The notes under the pieces are model-generated. The model saw nothing but the letters and a program-made list of their open reading frames with translations, was not told the origin of the DNA and made no database searches. A program made the position numbers and the translations under genes. A stretch of DNA of 64,000 nucleotides from Byssovorax sp. Its GTDB lineage: Bacteria > Myxococcota_A > Polyangia > Polyangiales > Polyangiaceae. The DNA is taken from the NCBI GenBank assembly GCA_025362495.1, contig JANYGI010000087.1, forward strand, positions 1-64,000, written 5' to 3'. Shown here one piece after another: positions 38,475-47,313 of this stretch (position 1 is the first letter of the stretch; each line of letters starts with the position of its first letter).

Positions 38475-40211
38475 TCACTTGTAGATGATGAGGTAGCTCG
38501 ACAGATCGATGTTGCCCGAGTTGTCGGGCGGCACGGCCATCTTGTAGAGCGCGGCGTACTCCAGAGCGGCCATGTTGTTGCCGCTCTTCACGTCGGCGGT
38601 GACGTCGACCGACCACGGATCGACCTGCTGCCCGGGGCACCAGCCGCCGCGGCCCGTCCACCAGGTGCCGCCCTGGTTGGGGATCATGCCGTTGTCGACG
38701 TGGGCAATGCACTTGTCGAGGGTGCCCGCCTCCTTGTGCTCCTTGAGGTACGTGGTGCCGTTGACCTTGAACTGGTGCTGATGATTGCAGAACTCGGAGC
38801 AGTTGTTGGTGGCGCCGCCGTGGCCGGTGACGAGGGCCCAGAGCTCGACGCGCTTGGCGTCCGCGTCGACGGGGACCTGCGTCGGTAAATGCTCCGCGGC
38901 ATAGGTCGAGTCGAAGTTGCCGCCGGGCCAGAGGTACACGGCCTGGACGGGGCGATAGCCCTTGTTCTTGTTCGAGAAGCGGAGCGAGAACGTGGTCGAG
39001 GTGGGCTGCACGTTCCACGAAGGAGCGAAGTCGTAGCGAAAGTGCCGCGTACCGCCGCTCTGCAGCAGGGCGAGCATGGGAGAGATGTCCTCTACCCAGT
39101 GCGTCTCGCGGTGGTAGCTGGTGATGAACCGGGCGATCTCCACGTTGGCCATCGTCGTCGGATCTTGCACGCCGAGCGAGGCGATGTAGTCCCACGCGCC
39201 GCAGTTGCCGAACTCGGGCTTCTCGGCGTCGGGGCAGCCGCTCCAGACCTCGACCTCCAGCGTATCGAACGTCGCCATCTCGGCGGCCGAGGGGAGGACG
39301 ATGTCTTTCTCGGCGAGCTCGGACAGCGTCTCTCCCGTCCAGAAGGGGACGACAGTGGCCTTCTCGGCGGCGAGCGCGGCCTCTTTGTCGGCCTCCCAGT
39401 TGAAGAAGCGGGCCTCGTAGGAGGCATAGGCGAGGTTGGCCTTCCAGGGCCACTGCATCGCGTCGCTCAGCGCCTGATTGTACTGCTTCACGTCGGCGAA
39501 GTTGCCAATCCCGCGGACCCGCTGGGCGCGATCGATGGTGAAGCCGGGCTGCCCGTGGCCCGCGAGCACGTCCTTGATCCAGTTGTCGAGGGCGCCCGCG
39601 CGCTTGGCCACCACATGGAGGCGCGATTTCCAGGGCTCGGCCTTCTCGGGAGTGAGCTTGGCCAGATCGGCGTCGATCTTCGCGCGCATCGCGTCGGTCG
39701 AGGCCTTGGCCTTGTCGTCGGTGGAGTACCGCGACACGAAGAAGTAATGCACGTTGGCCGGCGAGATCGCGACGAGCTTGGCGATGCCCTGCTCCCAGAT
39801 TGACGTCTTGTCGAGGCCGGAGACCGGGAGCACGTCGGGGATGAACACGTAGCTCTCGCAGCCGGACCAGCGCTCCTTGAAATTCCAGGCGTCTTCGTTG
39901 ACGAGATCGAGGGTGAAATCCGCGGCGATGTCGCGCCGGTGGGTGCCATAGGGCCCCTCGGAGAATGGCACCGAGGCGAGGTTCAGCGTCGTGCAGACCG
40001 CGGGAGGCGGGGGCGGCGCGTCGACTCCCGCGTCGACCGGCTCGCCGCCCGCGCCCGTCGACGTCGCGGCGGACGAGCTCGACGACACGGCCGACGTCGC
40101 GCTCGATCCGCCGGGCCCCGTGATCTGGGGCGGCGAGGAGCACGCGAGTCCGACGAAAATCGCGAGAAGGAGGCCTGCCTGGGCCGCACGGCGAGCGATC
40201 GATTCGCGCAT
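38475..40211 (-). CDS. lipoprotein with PNGase F C-terminal-type domain
   Basis: 578 aa from the ATG at 40211. A lipobox VGLAC ends the signal, then a Ser/Thr/Gly/Ala- and Pro-rich linker of about 50 residues. The C-terminal half, from about residue 330, resembles the peptide:N-glycosidase F domain that co-forms the active site: SGCPDAEKPEFGNCGAWDY, FITSYHRETHWVEDISPM, FRYDFAPSW and NNCSEFCNHQHQFKVNG. PNQGGTWWTGRGGWCPGQQVDPW completes the set. The N-terminal half shows no family. Canonical PNGase F has another eight-stranded domain and specific acidic residues that I could not confirm, so glycan cleavage is likely but not certain. Confidence 0.8.
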   Translation of the reverse strand: MRESIARRAAQAGLLLAIFVGLACSSPPQITGPGGSSATSAVSSSSSAATSTGAGGEPVDAGVDAPPPPPAVCTTLNLASVPFSEGPYGTHRRDIAADFTLDLVNEDAWNFKERWSGCESYVFIPDVLPVSGLDKTSIWEQGIAKLVAISPANVHYFFVSRYSTDDKAKASTDAMRAKIDADLAKLTPEKAEPWKSRLHVVAKRAGALDNWIKDVLAGHGQPGFTIDRAQRVRGIGNFADVKQYNQALSDAMQWPWKANLAYASYEARFFNWEADKEAALAAEKATVVPFWTGETLSELAEKDIVLPSAAEMATFDTLEVEVWSGCPDAEKPEFGNCGAWDYIASLGVQDPTTMANVEIARFITSYHRETHWVEDISPMLALLQSGGTRHFRYDFAPSWNVQPTSTTFSLRFSNKNKGYRPVQAVYLWPGGNFDSTYAAEHLPTQVPVDADAKRVELWALVTGHGGATNNCSEFCNHQHQFKVNGTTYLKEHKEAGTLDKCIAHVDNGMIPNQGGTWWTGRGGWCPGQQVDPWSVDVTADVKSGNNMAALEYAALYKMAVPPDNSGNIDLSSYLIIYK

Positions 40212-40365
40212 GGAGGCCACGATATCACCTGTCGAGGAGAGAATGGTGGCGTCACCGGGCCTCCCGCGGGGCCGCGTTCTCCGGGCTCCGGGGCACATCC
40301 CACGCCGTCGCCGCGGTGCTAAGGGAAGCCGCCCCTCGGCCGCGCGCCGGGGAACGCGGAGAACC

Positions 40366-43300
40366 ATGGCTCGACACACGCACGGCTCGCCCACCTCGAC
40401 GTCCTCTCGCTCGCGCGCGGCGCGCCTCTGGCTCTTCGCTGCCGCCGCGTGCGTCTCGGCGTGCAATGCCGCGCCGCCGGCCGAGTCGCCGAAGACGCCC
40501 GACGCGCCGAGCCTCGCGAAGGGCTACGCAGCAGCGCTCGCGGCCGAAGCGCAGGACTCGACCGCGGCGGGGCCGTACCTCGACCTGCTCGATCTGGCGA
40601 TCGCCAACCCCTACGCGCCGGGCGCCCTGCCCGCGGGGTTCGCGGCGCTCGACGCGCTGGTGACGGGCTCGACCGGAGGCTTCGACGCGCAGGGGCCGAC
40701 GGCGATCGCGTTCCGATCGCGCGAGGGCTTTCCGATCGTGGTCGAGCGCCTGCGCAGCGCCTGGGCCGCCGCCGATCGCGCGCCCCTGCCCGGCCCCGAC
40801 GGGAGCATGGCGCGGCCGCCGGCGCTCGGGTTCCTGCGCGGCAGCGTCGCGGCCGCGCTGCACGAAATGGCTATATTTCAAGGCGATTCCGCCGCTGCCG
40901 AGGTGTGGAGCGCGCGGCGCGGGTGCGCGGCGACGGCGACGGCGATCGCCCCCCTCGACTGGACGCCGCTCCGCGGACTCGACACCAGGCTGCCCATCGG
41001 ACCGGACGATCCGATCCAGAAGAGCTACCCGGGGATCCAGCCCTTCGCCGCGGCGATCGAGCCCGAGGTGCTGCACGCCGATCGTTGCCTGCTCGACGTG
41101 AACACCACGAGCTACCTCCAGGGGACGCGGGCGATCGTGGTCGACGTCATCGTGCCGTTCGCGCAGACGATTCACCTCGCGCTGACGTCGGCGTCGGCCG
41201 CGATCGTCGAGGTCGGCGGGGTCCCGGCGCTGACGCGCGCCTTCGAGGCCGGCGGGCGCCCCGTCGAGCGCCTGGCGTCGATCCGTGTCCCCGAGGGGAC
41301 GGTGCGCGTCGTCGTGAAGATCGCGCAGAAAGGCGAGCCCAGCCAGGTCGAGCTCGACATCGTCGGCGACGACGGCTTGCCGCTCCGCACCCACGCGCCG
41401 CGCCCCGGCGAGTCCGCGAAGTCGCGCGCGATCAAGGCCAGCGCCGTGGAGATCACGCCGCTCGGTGCGAGCGAGGACGAGGCCCTGCTGACGGCGGCGG
41501 GGCTGCTCGCGCTCGGCGAGGTGCGCGCGGCCGAGCACCTCCTCGAAGAGCAGAAGGCGCCCGGCTCGGGGGCGACGGCGCCCTCGTCGAGCCCCGGGCT
41601 CGCGCTCCTGTACTCGCGCGCGATCGAGTCCGCGGAAGACTTGCCCGAGACGAAGATGACCGAGCGCATCCGCGCCGCGCTCGATCGCGTGCTCGCAGCG
41701 TGGCCGAGATCGTGGGAGGGCGTCGTCGGCCACGCGCGCGCGACGGAGCGACGACGTGGCCTCGGCGAGGGCGCGACCCAGGCGCTGCGCGAGCTCGGCG
41801 CGACGCCCACCGACGCCGCACCGGGAGACAAGAGCGACAGAGTCGCGGCGCGTGACCGGATGTTGACAGCGTACACCGCCGTCACCGCGCGGCGAACGAG
41901 CCTCCCCGACGTCGCCGAGAAGGCCTATACCGAGCTTGCGGCGCAGGCCCCGGGCTCTCCGCTGCTGGCCGGCGTCGACGCTCGCCTTCACGCGCGCGTG
42001 GGCGCCGCCGCGGTCGACGCCGCCTGCCACGGCGGGCTCCCCCGGGGCGAGACCGACTGCCTCGACGCGCTCCGCGATCGGGGCGATTTCGCGGCCGCGC
42101 TCGTGGAGATCGACCGCCTGCGCAAGCTCCGCGACGCGCCGGAGGGGCTGCGCGATCTGGAGCTCAACGTCCGCATTCGCAGCGGCGATCTCCCGGGCGC
42201 GCTGGCCCTCCACGACGCGATGCACCCGGCGGAGCGGCGCCTCCTCGACGCCCTCGGCCTCAGCGCGGGCCGCGGCGATCGCCGCGCGACGCAGCAGCGG
42301 CTGATGCGCGATCGGCTCACCTCGCGCGACGCGCCCTACGCCATCGATCCGCTGGTGCGCCTGCTCGGGCTCGAGCTGGATCCAGCCCCGCGCTTCGAGG
42401 CCGAGGGGCGCAAGCTGGTGCTCGCCGATCAGAAAGAAGCCTTTTTGCCGGGCGCGGCGACGGCGGTGCTCCGTCACACCGAGCAGTACAAGATCGACGC
42501 GACCGGCCTCGTTCACTACACGACCTACGATCTGCGGCGCGTCTCGGGCACCACCGACGTGGCCGGCGGCGGCGTGACCTACGGGCCGACGGTCGACGGC
42601 CGCGGCGCGCCGAAGCTCCTGCGCAAGCGGATCCACAAGGTCGATGGGCGCGTGCTCGAGCCCGACGCCGCGGCCAACGCCGCGCAGGCGAGCGATCTCT
42701 CGCAGCTCGAGGCGGGCGACTACATCGAGCAGATCACCGACGGCTGGGCGCTCCCCGGCGACACCGGGCAGCTGGTGATCGACACGCCGGACCTCTTGCC
42801 GGAGCGCACCAGCGTGCGCGAGGCGACGATCGAGATCCGCCGCGCGACGTCGATCCCGTTCACGATCTGGGCGCACCCGCTGCTCGGCGCGGCGAAGGAG
42901 CGCGTCGAGAACGGCTTCACGGTGAGCACCTGGGAGATGAAGAACCAGGCGCCTCGTCGCATCGAGGACGGCGTGCCGAAGCTCGAGCGGAGCTGCTCGG
43001 TGAGCCTCGGGACGCAGACGTGGGAGCAGGTCGCGCGCGCCGCCGAGGAGAACCTCCTCTCACTCGAAGAGCAGGATCCGTACGTGACGCGGTGGGCGAA
43101 CGAGGCGGCGGGTGACGACAAAAAGCCTTCGCGCGCCCTCGTGGAGCGTATCGTCGCCGCGGTCGGCAAGAAGGTGAAGATCGCCAGCTCGGGCGAGCTC
43201 TCCGACGTGGCCGCGGTGTACGGCGGCGGCTCGCAGCACCTGACGGCGCGCACCATCCTCGAGCTCGGTCAGGGCAGCCGATCGTGGGTCGTCTACCGCG

Positions 43301-44232
43301 CGCTCCGCGAGCTCGGCGTGAAGGTCGAGCTCGGCATCGCCGAGACCGAACCCTTCAGCGCGTCGGCCAATTTCCCGCCGCATGTCGGGCGTTTTCGTCA
43401 CGCGCTGGTGATAGCTCACCCGCCCGAGGGCGACCTCTGGATCGACGCCGACGTCGAGGGGCCGCCGCTGCCTCCCGGTCGGATCAGCCCTGAATTGCGC
43501 GGGCGATCGGCGCTCGTGGCGTCGCGCGGGATCGTCACCGTCGAGGGCGCGAGCAGCGAAGCCGGCGACGAGGTCGACGTGCGGCTCGCGCTCGACGACA
43601 AGGGCGACGCCAAGGGCACGTTCACGGTGCTGCTGCACGGGCGCACGGCGCAGACGCTGGCCGAGGCCTTCGAGACGGTGGTCGGCAGCGATCGGCAAGA
43701 GATGCTGCGCGGCGTGGTGCTCGGCTGGGTGCCGTGGGCCGACGTGGACGACGTGACGGTGTCGTCGACCGAGGGCTCGTGGGAGGTGGCGCTGCGCGCG
43801 TCGATCGCCGTGCACGGCTACGGTCGGCCCGAAGGCAAGGGCGCCAAGACCTGGGTGCTCGCCGGGCTCGAGCCCGTCCACATCGTGTTCCCGCGGGCAA
43901 CAGTGGGGACGCTGGGAGCCACGTACGCGTCGCGCGGCGCGCGGCAGAACGCGCTCTCGATCGACGCGCCGATCCAGTACCACATGCACCGCCGCATCGA
44001 GCTGCCGGCCGGGGCGAAGATCACTCGCGCGCCCACGAATCTCGACGTGCGCGGGCCCAACCTCGTGGCGAGCCGCAAGACGACGAGCACCGGGCAAGTG
44101 CTCGAAGACAGCTTCACGCTGAGCCTGCCGACGGGCACTGTTACTGCCGAGAGCTACCCGATCTTCGTGAGCAAGGTGCAGGCGGTCGACGACGGCTTCA
44201 TGGCCGGCACGCGCGTGCAGGTGAAGCCCTGA
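40366..44232 (+). CDS. large DUF3857/transglutaminase-like lipoprotein
   Basis: 1288 aa from the ATG at 40366. The signal ends in lipobox VSAC. Residues about 25-800 are Ala-rich and probably helical with TPR-like repeats (regularly spaced ARERL/ALAELD helices). Beyond about 700 a DUF3857 domain starts: YKIDATGLVHYTTYDLRRVSG, DGRGAPKLLRKRIHKVDGR and LEAGDYIEQITDGWALPG. A transglutaminase-like segment follows, GQGSRSWVVYRALRELGVKVELGIAE and FRHALVIAHPPEGDLWIDADVEG. The usual catalytic Cys position reads Ser, while the His and Asp are present. It is translated towards murB, and the two overlap. Confidence 0.8.
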   Translation: MARHTHGSPTSTSSRSRAARLWLFAAAACVSACNAAPPAESPKTPDAPSLAKGYAAALAAEAQDSTAAGPYLDLLDLAIANPYAPGALPAGFAALDALVTGSTGGFDAQGPTAIAFRSREGFPIVVERLRSAWAAADRAPLPGPDGSMARPPALGFLRGSVAAALHEMAIFQGDSAAAEVWSARRGCAATATAIAPLDWTPLRGLDTRLPIGPDDPIQKSYPGIQPFAAAIEPEVLHADRCLLDVNTTSYLQGTRAIVVDVIVPFAQTIHLALTSASAAIVEVGGVPALTRAFEAGGRPVERLASIRVPEGTVRVVVKIAQKGEPSQVELDIVGDDGLPLRTHAPRPGESAKSRAIKASAVEITPLGASEDEALLTAAGLLALGEVRAAEHLLEEQKAPGSGATAPSSSPGLALLYSRAIESAEDLPETKMTERIRAALDRVLAAWPRSWEGVVGHARATERRRGLGEGATQALRELGATPTDAAPGDKSDRVAARDRMLTAYTAVTARRTSLPDVAEKAYTELAAQAPGSPLLAGVDARLHARVGAAAVDAACHGGLPRGETDCLDALRDRGDFAAALVEIDRLRKLRDAPEGLRDLELNVRIRSGDLPGALALHDAMHPAERRLLDALGLSAGRGDRRATQQRLMRDRLTSRDAPYAIDPLVRLLGLELDPAPRFEAEGRKLVLADQKEAFLPGAATAVLRHTEQYKIDATGLVHYTTYDLRRVSGTTDVAGGGVTYGPTVDGRGAPKLLRKRIHKVDGRVLEPDAAANAAQASDLSQLEAGDYIEQITDGWALPGDTGQLVIDTPDLLPERTSVREATIEIRRATSIPFTIWAHPLLGAAKERVENGFTVSTWEMKNQAPRRIEDGVPKLERSCSVSLGTQTWEQVARAAEENLLSLEEQDPYVTRWANEAAGDDKKPSRALVERIVAAVGKKVKIASSGELSDVAAVYGGGSQHLTARTILELGQGSRSWVVYRALRELGVKVELGIAETEPFSASANFPPHVGRFRHALVIAHPPEGDLWIDADVEGPPLPPGRISPELRGRSALVASRGIVTVEGASSEAGDEVDVRLALDDKGDAKGTFTVLLHGRTAQTLAEAFETVVGSDRQEMLRGVVLGWVPWADVDDVTVSSTEGSWEVALRASIAVHGYGRPEGKGAKTWVLAGLEPVHIVFPRATVGTLGATYASRGARQNALSIDAPIQYHMHRRIELPAGAKITRAPTNLDVRGPNLVASRKTTSTGQVLEDSFTLSLPTGTVTAESYPIFVSKVQAVDDGFMAGTRVQVKP

Positions 44233-44243
44233 TCCCCGAGGGG

Positions 44244-45332
44244 TTGCGCGAGCACGTGGCGCTCGCCCCGCTGACGACGCTCGGCGTGGGCGGGCCGGCG
44301 CGCTGGTTCGTCGAGGCGAGCACCGAGGCCGCCGTGAGCGCCGCGCTCGGGTGGGCGCGCGAGCAGCGCATCCCCGTGCTGGTGCTCGGCGGCGGCTCGA
44401 ACTTGCTGGTGGCCGATCGCGGCGTCGAGGCGCTCGTGTTGCGCGTGCGCGTCGCGGGGATCACGGCGGAGCGCCGCGGCGATGTGATGCTCGTCGAGGC
44501 CGGCGCGGGCGAGCGCTGGGACGATCTGGTGGCGCGCGCGGTCACCGAAGGATGGGCGGGGATCGAGTGCCTCGCGGGGATCCCCGGCGATGTCGGCGCG
44601 ACCCCGATCCAGAACGTCGGCGCCTACGGGCAAGACGTGGCAGGGGCGATCGTTCACGTCCGTACGATCGAGCGCGCGAGCGGCAAGGTCGTGGAGATGA
44701 GCGCGGCCGAGTGCGCGTTCGGCTACCGCGACAGCGTCTTCAAGCGCGCGGCGAAGGGGCTGCTCGTGGTCACCCGCGTGACGTTCGCGCTGCGCCCCGG
44801 CGGCGCGCCCGGGGTGCGCTACGCCGAGCTCGCAAAGCAGCTCGGATCGAACGGATCGCCTTCGCTTTCCGAGGTGAGAGCGACGGTGCTCGCGCTCCGG
44901 AAGAGCAAATCGATGCTGCTCGATCCCGGCGGCGAGAACGGGCAGAGCGCGGGATCGTTCTTCATGAACCCGACGCTCGACGACGCCGAGCTCGCCCGCG
45001 TGGCCGCGCGCGTCGCCTCGTCGGGCGTGCTCCGCGCGGGCGAGGCGATGCCGTCCCACCCTGCAAATGAAGGGCGAACCAAGCTCGCGGCGGGGTGGCT
45101 GATCGAGCGCGCCGGCTTCGGCAAGGGCGCGGGCACAGGCCGCGTCGGCCTCTCGACGAAGCACGCTCTGGCGATCGTGAACCGCGGCGGCGCGACGGCG
45201 GCCGAGATCGTGGCCTTCGCGCGCACGGTGAAAGAAGGCGTCCGCGATCGCTTCGGGGTCGAGCTCCATGCGGAGCCGGTGCTGGTGGGGTTCAGCCTGG
45301 AAGAGACCGCCGGCTTGATCACCGACGGGTGA
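44244..45332 (+). CDS. murB: UDP-N-acetylenolpyruvoylglucosamine reductase
   Basis: 362 aa if started at TTG 44244; CTG at 44229 or GTG at 44256 are alternatives, since no ATG fits and the frame continues into the upstream gene. Family landmarks are LTTLGVGGPARW, LGGGSNLLVAD, GIECLAGIPGDVGATPIQNVGAYGQ (FAD/NADPH site), FGYRDSVFK and GSFFMNPT (catalytic Ser). AGWLIERAGFGKG and a C-terminal AEPVLVGF carry the final Glu. It reduces UDP-GlcNAc-enolpyruvate to UDP-MurNAc in the cytosol. The start lies 12 bases after the DUF3857 stop, suggesting coupling. Confidence 0.93.
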   Translation: MREHVALAPLTTLGVGGPARWFVEASTEAAVSAALGWAREQRIPVLVLGGGSNLLVADRGVEALVLRVRVAGITAERRGDVMLVEAGAGERWDDLVARAVTEGWAGIECLAGIPGDVGATPIQNVGAYGQDVAGAIVHVRTIERASGKVVEMSAAECAFGYRDSVFKRAAKGLLVVTRVTFALRPGGAPGVRYAELAKQLGSNGSPSLSEVRATVLALRKSKSMLLDPGGENGQSAGSFFMNPTLDDAELARVAARVASSGVLRAGEAMPSHPANEGRTKLAAGWLIERAGFGKGAGTGRVGLSTKHALAIVNRGGATAAEIVAFARTVKEGVRDRFGVELHAEPVLVGFSLEETAGLITDG

Positions 45333-45335
45333 CGC

Positions 45336-45923
45336 TCACTCGTCGAGCGGGTTACCGAGATCGTCGATGATCCCGGTGCCGCCTTCGATCGGGATCGCGC
45401 GGGCCAGGGCGACGCGTTCGAGCATGACGCCGAGCTCCAGCGCCTTGGCGACATCGGGCAGCCAGGTCTGCGTACCATCCCAGAGATCGAGGCGGATCGG
45501 GCGCGGCTCCGTGCCCGGCGCTTCCTCGGCCGGCGGCACGAAGACGCGATCGATCTGCGACCAGTGGAAGCGACGCACGCGCGGCCAGCCGAGCGTGAGC
45601 AGCTCGCGCATCTCGATGCCGTCGGGGTGGAGGATGACGCCGCGCATCTGCTCGCGGAGCACGGCGGCGAGGGCGCTCGTGAAGAGGATGATCGCGCATA
45701 CGCTCGACGGGATCATCCGCGTGCGATCGCCCTCGACGACGTAGTGGAAGAAGCGCGAGCTCGACGGGGCATGCTGTCCGTAGACGATGACGGTCGTGAC
45801 GAGCAGCGCGAAGGCGAGATAGCCAATCGACGGGAGGCGTTGCCGGAGCGGCGGCCCGAAGGCCATGCGACGCTCCGGCCGATACGTCATGTCGAAGCCG
45901 GGTGGACGGGAAATACGCGCCAT
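45336..45923 (-). CDS. two-TM membrane protein with PH-like domain
   Basis: 195 aa. Two N-terminal hydrophobic segments (about residues 33-49 and 73-90) precede a cytoplasmic or periplasmic domain of about 100 residues with GVILHPDGIEMRELLTLGWPRVRRFHWSQIDRVFVPP, a fold typical of bacterial PH-like (bPH) membrane proteins. The family is only tentatively assigned. The gene is convergent with murB, with three bases between stops. Function unknown. Confidence 0.6.
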   Translation of the reverse strand: MARISRPPGFDMTYRPERRMAFGPPLRQRLPSIGYLAFALLVTTVIVYGQHAPSSSRFFHYVVEGDRTRMIPSSVCAIILFTSALAAVLREQMRGVILHPDGIEMRELLTLGWPRVRRFHWSQIDRVFVPPAEEAPGTEPRPIRLDLWDGTQTWLPDVAKALELGVMLERVALARAIPIEGGTGIIDDLGNPLDE

Positions 45924-45997
45924 GACTGGAGTCTACACGCGACGCGAACGATCGCTTGGGTCACCCTCGCGAAGAACGATCGTGCTGCGCCCTCAGG

Positions 45998-46360
45998 CTA
46001 TTTGCACTCCGACGCCATGGTTTTTTTGCCGCGAAAGTGTTCGAGGCACACCATGTCGAGGGCGTCGGTGAAGTCGGCGCAAGGGATGGTGTTGGGCGCC
46101 GCGCCGGTGCGGTCCTTCGAGAGCCCCTGCTTGCACTGGCCGCAGCACTTCGCGTGGATCTTCTCGGCGTTGTCGACCGACGCGGCGGCGTTGGCCTCGA
46201 CGTTGCCATTTCGCGCGTCCTCGCCCGTCGCCATGTCGGAGCCCTTGTCGCTGAGCGCGTCGGGCACCTCGGCTTGCTTCGGCGGCTTGGAGCTGCAGGC
46301 GGCGGTGGCGAGGGCGAAGGCCAGGAAGAGGCCGGCGGTGGCGCTGATCTTGAGCATCAT
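45998..46360 (-). CDS. small cysteine-rich lipoprotein
   Basis: 120 aa from the ATG at 46360, with a second ATG immediately behind. The signal peptide ends in ATAAC. The mature part is acidic and polar, then KCCGQCKQG, IPCADF and MVCLEHF give at least five cysteines likely to form disulfides or bind a metal, with GxKxMASECK at the end. No family is recognised. The neighbours are unrelated. Confidence 0.65.
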   Translation of the reverse strand: MMLKISATAGLFLAFALATAACSSKPPKQAEVPDALSDKGSDMATGEDARNGNVEANAAASVDNAEKIHAKCCGQCKQGLSKDRTGAAPNTIPCADFTDALDMVCLEHFRGKKTMASECK

Positions 46361-46488
46361 GCGGCCATCGGTAACGGAGCTTTCCGCGGGACGCAAAGGC
46401 GGATCGCACCTGCTCCTCGCTGCCCCCGTCGCGTCGCGATCGCTGGATTGAGTTGCGCTTTTCGTCGCGGTGTGCGGTCACCCGCGGA

Positions 46489-47025
46489 TCAGACCTTCAG
46501 CTTCCCCTCGATGGAGTCGTCCAGGGTCTTCCCGAGCACCGCGCCGATCAGCATCTTGACGCCGGCCACGGCGTTGCCGTGCTTGTTGTCCCAGTAGTAC
46601 CCCTCGGAAGGGGCCACCTTGATCGCCGTGATCCGCGCGTCGTCGACGCCGTCCGTGAACCACGTCTTGAGCAAGGGCTCCCACAGCTCTTTGATCTTGG
46701 CCTTGTCGGTCGAGACCGTCGCGCGGCCGATCAGCTCCAGGAAGCCAGAATGATCCGACCTTTGAAAGAAGAGCTTCACCGAGGGATCTCGCGCCAGCTC
46801 CTGGTTCTTGTGGCTGTCGCTCGCGCTCAGGAACCAGAGGTTCCCCTCGTCATCGACCTCCTGAACGCTCATGGGGCGCGCTCCGATGGAGCCCGCGGCT
46901 GCCCGAGCCGTGCAGAAAAAGCAGCTGGGAGCGCTCTTGATCATCTCCTGAATCCGGCTGATCGCCGCCTTGCCCTGGAGGTCTTTGTGGTTTTCTTCCG
47001 GTTGATTCTTGTTGATTGAATCCAT
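46489..47025 (-). CDS. pyridoxamine 5'-phosphate oxidase-like protein (general stress protein 26 type)
   Basis: 178 aa cytosolic protein. The flavin-binding split-barrel pattern is visible: IQEMIKSAPSCFFCTA, RPMSVQEVDDEGNLWFLSASDSHKNQELARDPSVKLFFQRSD, FLELIGRATVS and LWEPLLKTWFTDGVDDARITAIKVAPSEGYYWD. The last blocks place it with the general stress protein 26 branch, which binds FMN or F420-like cofactors and whose substrates are mostly unknown. The first 20 residues are polar. It is divergent from hemE, with a 288-base shared upstream region. Confidence 0.87.
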   Translation of the reverse strand: MDSINKNQPEENHKDLQGKAAISRIQEMIKSAPSCFFCTARAAAGSIGARPMSVQEVDDEGNLWFLSASDSHKNQELARDPSVKLFFQRSDHSGFLELIGRATVSTDKAKIKELWEPLLKTWFTDGVDDARITAIKVAPSEGYYWDNKHGNAVAGVKMLIGAVLGKTLDDSIEGKLKV

Positions 47026-47313
47026 GATGAAGGCCCCCTGGCACCTTCCGGGCCATCCTCGCCAGTCGACGATGTGCTCGATTCACCCGAGGCTCCAAGG
47101 CGGACGCAAAGCCAGGATGCCTCGAAATCGATCGGCGCTCGCAAAGGTGCCTCACGAGCGAAGTGAGCCTCCGCAGGCGACGCGGGTGATCGCGGCGATG
47201 GCGCGCGCAAGGCCGGCGTCTCGTGGGCCGGAGCGAAGAGGTCCGGTCGATCGCGGAGGCCTGTCCGATATTTCGGATTGCGCGCGCGGAGCAGCGCAGA
47301 CATTAATCGCGCG

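Noticed and set aside
47039-47054. Third sigma-54-like element (TGGCAC with GC ten bases after GG) upstream of hemE
   Set aside because: The -12 region reads GGGC instead of TTGC/CTGC, no hairpin follows and it lies about 270 bases from the hemE start, so a chance match is likelier.
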